From Pararge aegeria (taxonomy: Eukaryota; Arthropoda; Insecta; Lepidoptera; Nymphalidae): a stretch of 64,000 nt of DNA. The notes beneath the pieces were generated by a model, which ran no database searches, was not told the origin of the DNA, and was given only the letters and a program-made list of their open reading frames with translations. The translations under genes were made by a program, and so were the position numbers. The DNA lies in the NCBI RefSeq assembly GCF_905163445.1, contig NC_053183.1, forward strand, positions 17,112,001 to 17,176,000, given 5' to 3'. This document shows positions 24,115 to 35,400 of this stretch, piece by piece. Positions within the stretch are counted from its first letter, which is position 1. Each line of letters opens with the position of its first letter.

Positions 24115-25471
24115 CATTAAAAATAATATTTTCCTCAGAAAAACCCGATTAACCATAGTTCTCGTACATTCACGGTTACGACTCAATGCCCTAGTGGGTA
24201 GCATGTCGATCATAAGGCCATTAGTTAATTCCAGATATGTATTATCTGCTGAATCCGATCACTATATAGCTCTTCGTATATAATGCCAGTTTTGTGACAT
24301 CTTTCCTATCGATAATCAAACAAAAACCTAGGAAAAAAATCGCAACGTATCGCCTATCGTATCAGAGCTAAGTATCGAGACCGCATATTCTCAGTTGTAA
24401 TACCTGACAATACTTTTCCCAGTATAATAACTAGATGGCGCTCATGCGATTCCGTATAAATCGTAGTCAACTCATGCGCGATCGAAAATAGGCAGATCTC
24501 GCACTAAGCAGTAAGGATACGGATACGCTGATCGGATCAAACTAATTATGTATATGTAGAGCTATGCACACCACTACACAATTATGTCTACTATTTTCTC
24601 ATTCTATTTATATGAGATAAGACGAAAAAGTTTTAAAGTCAACAAATCTTATATATAGAGTTCACAAAGTTACAGTAACGGTAAGAAAAACATAAAACCA
24701 ATCACCAAATTGTCCCAAACAACCATTTAAAACTTGTTTCGTACCGCTCTCATGAACGTTGCCTTTACACTCCCGTTGCTATAACTTTGCCCTTGAATCA
24801 TCACTGTAAACAAAAATACATCCAGTTTAATTCTATAAATCAGATATTCCTGAAAAGATCATTGTTAAACATCTATTGGCGCGCCTTGTCACTAAAATGT
24901 GTCGCCAACGGCATATTAGCTCCGTGATAAACTATTATTAAAAATATAATACAACGCAAATTGTCCAAAAATAAGTTCTGTTTAAACTTATAACAGTGTA
25001 AAGCAACAGTGGAAGTGTTTGTGAAGCTAGCTTTTAAAGAAATCCGGTAAAAACCCGTGTTGTAAATACTGACAAGTCTCTGTGTTTTCATACTACAAAG
25101 AACGTAAAGATAACATTAAATCTCCCTCAGACCTTGAAATTGTGCAATGTGCAGTGGTGTTTCGACTTACTTATAACTGATTTTTATCAATTAGTGTTGA
25201 AAATTTAGATTTATCACAAAAAATAGTAGTTCATAGTAATACTATTAAACATATTCAAAAGTGGGTAGAAAACTAATCACATTACGTGGCCTGTCGCTAC
25301 GAGACCGGAACATCATCCTGGCCAACTATTTCGCCACTTTTAGTACGTGCATCAGTAGCGAGTTTGGTACTACAGCTGCCTTAAATTCGCATAACACCCG
25401 GTTCGAATCCTACCAACTACGTGCCGAGATTATTTTCGTTTTTAATTTCATTTTATAATTTCGTTACAACA

Positions 25472-26509
25472 ATGGTTGGTACTTGTGAAGCATGCAAAGA
25501 GCACATCAGCGTAACCGTAAAGCGGATAAAATGCAATCTGTGTAGCTGTATGTATCACTCTGACTGCGTTGGATTTACGGGTGACTCGACGCAAGCGAGG
25601 ACTCAGTGGAAGTGCCCGAACTGCGTTGCTGCAGCACGAAAAGGCGGGGACAACAGTAACACGCCAGTTCGAGTTGACAAATTAAACAAGATCCAGCGCT
25701 CGGTTTGTGACGATTCTGATGATGCGTTGTCCAAACGTGACGTCACAAAAGAGTTAACTGATAACTCAAAGTTACTCTGTCGTTTTGAGAACATCTTAGA
25801 CTCTAAGCTGAAAACAATCAAGTTCGAAATAGTCGAGGAACTTAAAACGACCATTTTTGCGGAAATAAAAAGCGAAATCGCATCTCTGTCGTCAGAATTC
25901 TCCCAACTTCAGGCCTCTTACAGTCAGCTCCAGATAGAAAACGATCATCTCAAAAACGACTTACGCGTACTACAGGAGCGCATCGATGCATCTGATGATC
26001 AGGTATCGGACCTGCGCGCCCAGTTCGGCAGACAACAGCAACAGGCAAGAATTAACAACTTAGAAATCGTAGGGCTGCCTCAAACGAGTAGTGAATCGCC
26101 AGTGGATCTTGTTTTAAAGATTGCCAGGCATGCGGGCGTTGAACTCAAGCAGGGCGATATCGAATTTGCACACCGTGTCCAACCACAAAAGACCATAACG
26201 GGAAGACCCAAGCCCATTGTAGTAAAAATGAAAAACCGACTGTGCAAAGACAATCTACTCTCCGGATTAAAAAGAAAAAAGGGCGTTTGTACGAAAGACA
26301 TAGGCATCGAAGGCACGGAGAAAAAAATTTTCGTAAACGAGCACCTAACACCGGAAAACAAGCAGTTACTAAAAGCGACTAAAACTCTTGCACAACAAAA
26401 GGCTTACAAGTATGTATGGGTACGTAACTGCAATATTTTTTTAAGAAAAAACGAGGAATCACCTGCTTTGAACATACGTCTCGAAAAGGATCTATCCAAA
26501 ATAAAGTGA
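25472..26509 (+). CDS. LINE ORF1: PHD finger + coiled coil + FP/RRM-like domain (345 aa)
   Basis: The start is placed at the ATG at 25472; the frame is open 17 codons further upstream but without another ATG. Residues 5-51 form a C4HC3 PHD pattern (C5, C8, C21, C24, H29, C32, C48, C51). A glutamine/leucine-rich heptad region follows at about 130-205. The C-terminal half has ARINNLEIVGLPQ, DIEFAHRVQ and IFVNEHLTPENKQLL, typical of ORF1 proteins of lepidopteran non-LTR elements that resemble the baculovirus FP protein domain and the L1 ORF1 RRM-CTD. The likely role is RNA binding and particle assembly. It is followed after 382 nt by the endonuclease/RT ORF. Confidence 0.85.
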   Translation: MVGTCEACKEHISVTVKRIKCNLCSCMYHSDCVGFTGDSTQARTQWKCPNCVAAARKGGDNSNTPVRVDKLNKIQRSVCDDSDDALSKRDVTKELTDNSKLLCRFENILDSKLKTIKFEIVEELKTTIFAEIKSEIASLSSEFSQLQASYSQLQIENDHLKNDLRVLQERIDASDDQVSDLRAQFGRQQQQARINNLEIVGLPQTSSESPVDLVLKIARHAGVELKQGDIEFAHRVQPQKTITGRPKPIVVKMKNRLCKDNLLSGLKRKKGVCTKDIGIEGTEKKIFVNEHLTPENKQLLKATKTLAQQKAYKYVWVRNCNIFLRKNEESPALNIRLEKDLSKIK

Positions 26510-26891
26510 CCGTAAGCGTTAAACTTTCCTCGAATTATCTTTTTATAAATGACTTTAGTACCTGTACTAAATATTCGCAACATACACGACTATTCCATAC
26601 TCGACACAATAACTTACACACTCTAATATTTCATTCATCATATTATGCACTACACATAAATAAATTTCAGCAAACTAAACCACACATCCTACAGTTCTCT
26701 TTTGCACCTCATACTACACTCAATAAAACAAGCACACACTACTTTAGTAACTCTGTTTCCAAATTTCTTCTCCATGCTTCAAATAATTGCCTTCTAGCCT
26801 ACACTTACCCTTTAAGAGCAACACGTCGTAAACCACGTAATTCTTCAAAATACAGTATATATTATAGTTTTATGTTTGTATTGACCACGTT

Positions 26892-29783
26892 ATGTCCACA
26901 GGCGCTAGTCCCATAGAATTACTTTACCAAAATGTACGTGGTTTGCGTACCAAAACTGAGATGTTTCGACTAAATATTTTAAATCACAGATATGATCTCA
27001 TCTTAATCACAGAATCATGGTTAACAGAAGGTATTTACGACCGTGAAATTTGCGATGATAGATATGACGTCCTTCGGTGTGATCGAAACTCAAAGACATC
27101 CACTAAAAAAAAGGGTGGCGGAGTCTTATTATGTGCGCGTAAAGAGTTAAATATACAGCTCCATCGGGAATGGACGTGTCCTGGCGTCGAATCTTTATGG
27201 GCGACTATACCCGCTCAGTCCCAGCAAATTCAAGGTACTCGTAATATTCACATCGGGTTAATCTATGCGCCACCAGACAACATCTTACCGACTCGACTTG
27301 AATCCATTTCCTCTCGACTTGCTGAGCTCATTGCCCAGTACCCTAACGACTACATTATCTTAGCCGGAGACTTCAATCTACCTAACGTAACGTGGTCTGA
27401 CTCCGGACCCACCATCCGCAAACGCGGACCAGTTGAGTTACATAATGCCTTTATGAATATAATAGATATATGTAACCTATCTGGACTAAAACAACTTAAT
27501 ACTATTCCTAACAGTAAGCATAACACCTTGGATCTTTTGTTCAGTAATATTGACTTCAGTGTGAACCACTGCCCAAATCCTCTAGTCCCCGAAGACACGT
27601 TTCACCCGTGTCTCCAATTCAATCTCTCTAATCTGCTTCTTCGTAACACTCGCCAAAAACCTGTCAAAAAACCCAACTTTTTCAAAGGAGACTACAGGCA
27701 AATCAACGAGCATTTGTCCAATATCAATTGGCACGAAGCACTCTCAGCTAAATCAATGAACGATGTAGTTGAAATATTTTATTCCATTCTAAACGAAGCA
27801 ATTAAGAGATTTGTCCCAGCAAAAGTAAAGTACAAATCTAATTTTCCAGTATGGTATTCTAAACCTTTAATCCACATAGTGAAAGATAAACTCCGTAAGC
27901 ACAAAGAATGGAAAGTGTACAAAAATCCCCGCGATTATGATGAGTTTGCTATTCTAAGAGCGAGACAGAAACAAATACAGAATAAGTGTTACACCTCTTA
28001 CATCCAAAATATGCAAACTTACATCGCAAAGGACCCTAAGCTTCTCTTTTCCTTCACTAAATCTCTTAGAAATAGTAAAAATGGATACCCCACCAAGCTT
28101 ACATTAGGCAACACCGTATACACAGATGAAGAGTCTGCTTGTTACGGTTTCAGTGAATATTTTGAGAGTGTTTTCGCAAAACCGGCAAGTTCCTACGACG
28201 CTATGAGCCACTCAAATTCGAGCTATAAAGAATCCATCTGTAAAATCACCATTGACGAGAATACTGTACTCAAGCTTCTCAAAACTCTAAAAACTAATAA
28301 GGGAGCCGGTAGCGATGGTATTCCTCCAATTTTTCTAACCAAATGTGCTACGAATCTGGCGAAACCTCTCACGATCATCTTTAACCTCTCTTTAAATGTC
28401 TACTGCAGTTTCCCAGACATCTGGAAACAAGCACTAATAGTCCCCATTCATAAAAGTGGATCAAAAACTCAAATAGAGAATTACCGACCTATCTCTATTC
28501 TTAACGTAATGAGCAAACTTTTCGAATCAGTTATTTATTCATACATATCCCCAATCATTTCGAGATCTATCCCTTACGAGCAGCATGGCTTCATGAAAAA
28601 TCGTTCCACTGTTACCAACTTAGCAGTCTTCACGGACTATGTATTGCGAAGCATGGATGAGAGATGCCAGGTGGATGTGATCTACACGGATTTCGAAAAA
28701 GCTTTCGACCGTGTGGATCACGTGATCCTACTCCACAAGCTAAGCGTCCTAGGAATAAGCGGGAACTTGCTCCGATGGCTGACTTCATACATCAAAAACC
28801 GTATGCAGGCTGTAGTAACGGGCAGTGCTAGGAGCAACTTTGTAACCATACCGTCAGGGGTACCCCAAGGGTCTATCCTTGGTCCCCTCTTATACAACGC
28901 CTATCTTTATGATATTGGTAGCTGTTTCAGCCATGCGCAACATTTAATGTTTGCTGACGATATGAAAATTTTCCTTAAAATACGTTTCCTTGAGGATTGT
29001 TCTCGGCTGCAAGAAGACTTAAACAACCTGAGTAAGTACTATGCCAGGAATAGAATTATTGTTAACGTTAAAAAATGTCACCACATTACTCTATCCCGTA
29101 AAACTAGCTCAATAACTTACGACTATCAAATCAATGGTTCAAACATTGCTAAAGTCCAAACCGTCCGAGACCTGGGTATTAAAATTGACACTAAACTATC
29201 GATGAATGACCACGTCGAAGTTGTGGCGGACAAAGCCTACAAACAACTAGGATTTATTAAACGAGTAACACGTAATTTCAGTAATATAGAATGTATAAAA
29301 ACCTTGTATTTTGCGTATGTTCGTAGTATTCTCGAATATGCATGCAACATTTGGTCACCCTATTATATTATACATACTCATAGGCTTGAATCAATACAAA
29401 AACAATTTCTTAAGTACCTGGCCTTCAAAGAATTCAAAAAATTTAACAGTTACAAAGAAGCCTGTACTCATTACAAAATTGACTCCCTGGAACTAAGAAG
29501 AAACCAAAGTGACATGCTACTGCTACAAGCTATTTTGACTGGACGAATTGACTGTCCTAGACTGCTGTCTGCATTTTCACTCAATGCTTCCTCCTTTAGG
29601 CCTCGAAAACCGCAGCTATTACGTGTACCAAAATCAAATACAATCTACGCTCGAAATTCCGTGCTTTTACGCCTGGCACGTACCTATAATAAAACTTACT
29701 CAGATATCGATCTTTTTCACTTATCCAAAATACAATTAAAAACAGAAATATCTAGCCTACATCGGAAACTTAATAACGTGTAA
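26892..29783 (+). CDS. LINE ORF2: apurinic-type endonuclease + reverse transcriptase (963 aa)
   Basis: A full-length ORF from ATG at 26892. The N-terminal endonuclease has YQNVRGLR, ITESWL, GLIYAPP and AGDFNLPNV, the family's metal- and DNA-contact motifs. The RT follows with KSGSKTQIENYRPIS, HGFMKNRST, YTDFEKAFDRVDH, SGVPQGSILGPLL (about residue 656) and the catalytic MFADDMK (about 687). The C-terminus, with a YVRSILEYACNIWSP segment, is typical of the CR1/Jockey superfamily. There are no stops or frameshifts, so the copy may be recent and competent. Clade assignment below superfamily level was not attempted. Confidence 0.93.
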   Translation: MSTGASPIELLYQNVRGLRTKTEMFRLNILNHRYDLILITESWLTEGIYDREICDDRYDVLRCDRNSKTSTKKKGGGVLLCARKELNIQLHREWTCPGVESLWATIPAQSQQIQGTRNIHIGLIYAPPDNILPTRLESISSRLAELIAQYPNDYIILAGDFNLPNVTWSDSGPTIRKRGPVELHNAFMNIIDICNLSGLKQLNTIPNSKHNTLDLLFSNIDFSVNHCPNPLVPEDTFHPCLQFNLSNLLLRNTRQKPVKKPNFFKGDYRQINEHLSNINWHEALSAKSMNDVVEIFYSILNEAIKRFVPAKVKYKSNFPVWYSKPLIHIVKDKLRKHKEWKVYKNPRDYDEFAILRARQKQIQNKCYTSYIQNMQTYIAKDPKLLFSFTKSLRNSKNGYPTKLTLGNTVYTDEESACYGFSEYFESVFAKPASSYDAMSHSNSSYKESICKITIDENTVLKLLKTLKTNKGAGSDGIPPIFLTKCATNLAKPLTIIFNLSLNVYCSFPDIWKQALIVPIHKSGSKTQIENYRPISILNVMSKLFESVIYSYISPIISRSIPYEQHGFMKNRSTVTNLAVFTDYVLRSMDERCQVDVIYTDFEKAFDRVDHVILLHKLSVLGISGNLLRWLTSYIKNRMQAVVTGSARSNFVTIPSGVPQGSILGPLLYNAYLYDIGSCFSHAQHLMFADDMKIFLKIRFLEDCSRLQEDLNNLSKYYARNRIIVNVKKCHHITLSRKTSSITYDYQINGSNIAKVQTVRDLGIKIDTKLSMNDHVEVVADKAYKQLGFIKRVTRNFSNIECIKTLYFAYVRSILEYACNIWSPYYIIHTHRLESIQKQFLKYLAFKEFKKFNSYKEACTHYKIDSLELRRNQSDMLLLQAILTGRIDCPRLLSAFSLNASSFRPRKPQLLRVPKSNTIYARNSVLLRLARTYNKTYSDIDLFHLSKIQLKTEISSLHRKLNNV

Positions 29784-29838
29784 GTTATAATATTTATATT
29801 AATATCTATAATAGTACATAAATACATATTATCAATGC

Positions 29839-29857
29839 ATACTCTCTCTCACACACA

Positions 29858-29934
<77 letters not shown>

Positions 29935-29955
29935 CAAACACACACACACACACTT
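29839..29955 (+). repeat. (CA)n microsatellite in LINE 3' UTR
   Basis: About 115 bp of CA dinucleotides with a few interruptions, starting 56 nt after the ORF2 stop. Confidence 0.95.
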
Positions 29956-30518
29956 TTGTAATTATCTTACTACTCTTTTGTATTATTAATATCTTGTTAA
30001 ATTGTAAAGCTTGTTTAAATTGTTTAGTTTCTTCAAATTTCCAAACCTGTTGTAATTAGTAGTTTAAGTATAGCATTTAAGTAAATTGTCAAGCTAAGGA
30101 TTGTAATCCTATTTGGCCTTATTTTAGCATTAAGTCTAAATGTAAAATTATATTGTATGCAACGCTGTTGATTACAAATAAATGAATAAAATAAAATAAA
30201 AAAAATAGAATCTTATGCCGTCACGGCAAACGGCATAATGCTGCATTATACCGCTCCCGATTCCCTTGAATATTTGCGCGCGTATTCTTCAGAGTTATAT
30301 CTTTTTCTATTTTGCGTGATTCACTTACTATTATTTTAATAATAAGGTTTTCATTAATAATATAGTTTCTATTCTTTCTAATATATTAACTCTATATATT
30401 TTCTTTATTGTTTTTTATTTATAATTAGTTAGCTTAGCTCAGTCAAAGTTAACTTTTAATCGAGACAGATTTCAGATACATAACTGTCTCGTTTTAACAT
30501 TACTTTAACACTTTTTGA

Positions 30519-30705
30519 CGATCGCCCTGGCTCAGCGGTGAGCGCTATGGTTTTATTTGTGAATTCCCGGGCTCGATTCACCCTGCAGATAATTTAGCTT
30601 TCCGCTACTATGTCGTATATAAACCGATTACAAGTTAGCCCGTTACCACCTTAGAATGCATCATCATTTGCTTCCAGGTGATATTGCTATCAAGGGCAAT
30701 ACGTG
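30519..30705 (-). mobile_element. SINE-B copy, inverted
   Basis: Starts with the head GATCGCCCTGGCTCAGCGG and GGCTCGATTCACCC, then the complement of CAGTCTAA and GGGCTAAC. In the LINE-1 to GOT1 spacer. Confidence 0.65.
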
Positions 30706-32373
30706 TAGTGCAATAAAAAAAATGGTAATGACTTCGCAATAAATTCTATACTGGAAAACAACTTAGTCCTATATTAAGACATTAGTCATACAAAATTACA
30801 GGGATTCAGTATCTGCGCGAAATGATTCGAATCCTCGCTCCTGAGCGTTTAAGAGCTAAAATAAAACAATAGTTTTGGTAACTGAGATTTATTTCTGCAA
30901 CGTTTTTTATCATTTTCTTCTAAAACAATTCAAAAAAATAAATACTAACTAGATAAAGGCATTTTTTTCATATAATATTTTCTAGAATGTGCGAAGCTGT
31001 GTGTGATTTATGAAACTATCAATTCTCACGCAACTATACACCAATAGAAAGTGAGTAAAATATATTTAGACAATAGTCTAGAAACATTCGTTGTTATGAA
31101 AGTACATCTTGGTATAATATTTTATCAAAGTAGATATAAGAATTTCACAGAAATAATTAACAGTGGTCAAGCATGAGCCTCTTTCTAATTAAAAACCAGC
31201 AATATCATTAGACAATATAATAAAACTTCACCCGAATGTTTCCTTTTCCTATTACGCGATATGATATTATAGACTTTCTATTGGTTTAACAGGTTTTTTG
31301 TCTGTGGCCTCTAAAAGCTTTACTAAAGGCCTTGAATGTGTTAGTAAAAGCATACAGCAAAGTCCAAAATTACTTCATAAAATATCTTGCGACCAATAAG
31401 GCCTCTTGTTCCATTTCATTTGAACACACAATTCGTTGAGATTGGCAGTGTTACCAATTCAAATAATTAAAAAGTTAAACTTCTTTGACAGCAATTTTTA
31501 GAAGTAGCTTAGACGTTTTCTTTGTTATTAACACTATTATTGTATATTCTATAAAAATTATAACCTATCTATACAAACTGTAAAATTGTAATCTCCTTAC
31601 AATATTTAGGAATCCTCTATAATTGTTAGTATAATGTGATAAAAATTTTAGATAAATCTATATAAAATTATTCTGGTACAGTAGTCTATCCTATACATAT
31701 TCGAAATAAAAGCATAAATAGTATGTTAACTTTTTTATAATAATATAAGATACGGCAAATAACTTAATGGTATTTATAATATTAACTTGCCATCGTTTAT
31801 ACGGGATCGTATATATAAAGTCTATAAAAGTCGCGTAAAAAGTTAAAATTCTCTATTTTTCAGATATTCTATAACTGTAAATTATCTGCCTTTATAGATT
31901 TAAGCTGTGTAAGCGAAAATATGTTAGAGAAAATAGTTTTATTTTCAAATTCTGTGAGTATTAAATGCTTTTATCACACAAAAAATATGAATTCAAGAAT
32001 TATATCGTTTTTTTTTAGCTGCCATAGAAATAAAATATAAATGCAAGAGTTAATAGTCGAAAAAGACACAATCAACGCTTTCTACTAAAAGAATCTGCAA
32101 TTAAATTGCGTATAGTATTGATTGTAAAAAATGCTATTTTTCATTATCAAACTGGGAGCTTTCGCTTCGCAAATATTTTCATTTGAAGATTTAATAAAGC
32201 AATTTTATTTTATATTCATGCATTTAACTTGTCAAATGCTAAATAAGATTTCACAGGCTAATAATCAATGTAATTTATCCATCTCTTGTGTACAATAGTA
32301 CAAAGCGATCCCACTTCTGATGTATGAACATTTCCATCTAACAATAGGCACAGCCTTATACATTACTTACTTA

Positions 32374-32379
32374 TTTATT
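32374..32379 (-). promoter_or_regulatory. candidate poly(A) signal of GOT1
   Basis: AATAAA on the minus strand, about 79 nt past the GOT1 stop codon. Further candidates lie downstream, so the used site is uncertain. Confidence 0.4.
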
Positions 32380-32457
32380 ACTTTGTGAATGGTTTGCATC
32401 GCTTACACAACCCGAATCTTCAAAATAACAATTAATTGAAATGAAAAAAAAAACAAA

Positions 32458-35400
32458 TTACTCTTTAGCCGGGAACTTGACGATGGCATCGTTGATTGCC
32501 CTGGCGACGTACTCCACGTTCCCGGGGTTAAGGCCGCAGATGTTGATCCTCCCGGAGCGCAGCAGGTAAATGTGGTGCTCCTGTATCAGGTGCTCACACT
32601 GCCGGGGGGTGAGGCCCGTGTAGGAGAATAAACCGATTTGCTTGACGATGTGGTCCCAGTTGCCCGGCGTGCCTAATCTGTAATAATAATGAATATCATT
32701 ATTGGCCTGCGCTTGATTACTGTCATGCCTGATGGAAAGACATGATGCGGTTTAAGTTGGGGCGCGCTTGCTTAGAAAATGTCTATTCATTATTGCCTTG
32801 AAGGCACTGAAGTTTTATGTGGCAGGGCTTGGAACTGGCTTCCAACCGGTGTTTAAAAAAAAACACACAAACAAACATCGTTTAAAAAATTATTACTTAT
32901 CTTTGTAATTGAGTATTGTGTAAGTTTATATTAGCATAAATATATATCATAAATATCTATTATAGTATATATAAATTTATATCGGTATTTTTGTAGTTAA
33001 TATGTGAATGTAGTATGTATGTTCAAGTAAGTTTAAGCCATGCATATGTACAATTTTTTTCCGGGATATATATAATCCTACGTTTATTTCCAGGATGCAA
33101 TATGTTCCCACTTCCCAGGCACAAATGTTAAGCCTCATGCGCCAGTAATTACACCGGCAACTACGCCCTTCAGATCGGAGCACACCAATGCTGCTTGGCG
33201 ATAGTACTTCTCCGGACGAGCTCTGTCACAAAAAGCACCACTACTACTTGAATCAAACAGCAATATAAGCAACAGTGGGCTTACTTTATTAGTTGAGCTC
33301 TCAAGGCTTCCCTCATTTCGATCACTCGTGACGACATTAATTTGATGTGACCCCTCCTGTGAACAAATCATAACAATAAGAACACTGAAAAACGTCCACG
33401 CTATTTGTACCATCGCAATTTATACTCCGTGTACGGAAATTAATCTTACACGCATTGCCGTCAAACGCAAGCCTATACAACGTGTAATACTTTACAGTCT
33501 TTGGAGGTACATGATCAGTGGCGTGAATAGAGGGTATGCACAGGGTATGCAGATGATATAAAATTAAGAAAATCTCCATTACGAGTTATAAATACTTTAC
33601 GGTAGGCTTTTTATAACTCTAACAATGCCTATCCTTAAGTTTTTTATAACTCGTACTGGAGTTTTTTCATTTTATATCATCTGCATACCCTGTTCATACC
33701 CTCTATGAACGCCTCTATGATTCGAAGAGACAGTATCTCTTAGAATTATCTGTGAAACCGAAAACCTAATAGTTTTTGAGTAAACCATAGTTTTTACTGA
33801 AAGAAATCAGATACAGCCCGAACTTTAAATGCAAAATTAAAATCATGCTAGCGTAGGTACTATGCGCGTGTTGGTCTTTTATCTTATAAAGTCAAAGTCA
33901 AAAATATCTTTATTCAAGTAGGCCCACAGGTGGCACTTTTGATGCGTACATAAGAACCACACGGTAGTGAGATGATGGCGATAACCACATTCGTAAACTT
34001 AAAACTAAAGCTACGAGGGTTCCAAACGCGTCCTGGTCTAAGAAGAAGCCCACAACAAACTTAGCCGGGTGTTTTTTTTTTTTTGTTATCACCATCTCAC
34101 AATGTCATTTTAAATTATTAGATTATTAGAATAGATATATACGGTTGTCATAAGTGAACACTCAGAATTTTTTAAATTCGTTTGTATGGAAAAATAAATA
34201 TGCTTGTTTTGATTCAATGGTTTCCTTGTGAAATACTTATGCATCCTTTAACATTATTTCGTAATTCGGTAAAACGTTGTATACAGGGTTGAATAAATAA
34301 TACTAGAAAGCTCTCGGCCTGTAGTTATTTATATTAAAACTAACAACTTTTGTTCTACGACTTTTGACGTGACAACGTCTTATAAATTGGTTTGCCGGGT
34401 GACACTTCAAGAAACTGCGTTACGCTCCGCTCACGTTATGCGCTCACAATGAGAGCGAGTGAGAGGCACGCGCCCCTTCCACTCGGGCATGGTTAGCCCG
34501 CCTAAGAGCGAGAGAGACAGACATAAAAAGTGAAAGGCACGCGTCCCTTTGTAGTAAACGCTGTTTCATTGTACGCAAATGTATTGCAAGTTATTGTATG
34601 TATATTTGTATATAAATACGTATGTATGTGTAAAGGTAAAAATAAAATTTTGTTAATATGAAATTCAGTGCGAGATTCTTTGTATAAATTAATGTTTTAA
34701 ATATAATTCTTTGTATAAATGTTTTAAATTGTTACTATTATTTCATCCTTCTTCCTACTATACGAATGAATATTCACATTAAAATTATTTTACCACTCAA
34801 AGTCGTTGTCACGTAAAACTTTCGCCCGTATACCGACTTTACAGGCAACCAATTTTTTTTTTTTTACTCAAAATATGTTAAATATTTAATATTCAATATT
34901 TCACATAGTTACTCTATTTGTTGCTACTCTGTAATGTATATCGGCAACAGCGCTGTTATACCTTTCGTCTGCATAGGAAAGGGCTGATGCGAAGTAACAC
35001 ATCAGCACATTCCATCTAAGCTAAGACTGCGACGGGAATCCTCGGGTGTTGTTATTCGGTTGCCACGAAGTGAAGTGTGTGTGTAACAAGTGAATAAACA
35101 TTCTACCTAGTGAATATTTATCTTTTATTTTCAGTGTTATTAATTATCCTTTTTTAAAAAGATAAAGTTAATTCCCGTTATAACAGCGCGAACCGCGACC
35201 CTATTGTGCGTGCTCGCAGTGGTTTAGCAACAGGGACATGTATTTGGTATACATACAGAAATAACAAGATTTTTTTTGTATGAATTAAATTAAGACTACA
35301 TTTTGAAAAGTTTTAGAAGAATAATTGTTAATTTTAATGATAGGAACTATAGGGCCTCAGTTTTTTTATTTAAATCTGTATATTAAAACAAAAAAACTTG

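Larger units (their letters stand above)
24653..30208 (+). mobile_element. LINE-1 of this window: intact CR1/Jockey-type non-LTR retrotransposon
   Basis: It contains two uninterrupted ORFs (25472-26509 and 26892-29783), a 3' UTR with a CA microsatellite, and an A-rich (AATAAA-like) tail ending about 30208. The 8-mer AATCTTAT occurs at 24645-24652 and again at 30209-30216 and could be the target-site duplication, giving a 5.56-kb element with an 820-nt 5' UTR. The 8-mer is AT-rich, so the 5' end is tentative. There is no poly(A)-only tail of L1 type. It lies between PWP1 and GOT1 and interrupts no exon. Confidence 0.8.
30210..32457. other. spacer between LINE-1 and GOT1
   Basis: AT-rich, no gene recognised. 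It holds one inverted SINE-B (30519-30705) and otherwise unique-looking sequence, part of which may be GOT1 3' UTR. Confidence 0.5.

Noticed and set aside
25421..25471. Longer LINE-1 ORF1 starting at 25421
   Set aside because: That codon is GTG; the ATG at 25472 directly precedes the PHD finger and is preferred.
26506..26916. 136-codon frame between LINE-1 ORF1 and ORF2 in the third frame
   Set aside because: Composition looks like random AT-rich translation, no motif is visible, and it overlaps the ends of both real ORFs.
29835..30059. Open frame of His/Thr repeats
   Set aside because: Translation of the CA microsatellite in the LINE 3' UTR.
33508..33728. Target duplication for the palindromic MITE at 33516
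   Set aside because: No convincing 8-bp match flanks it; the ends are too degraded.
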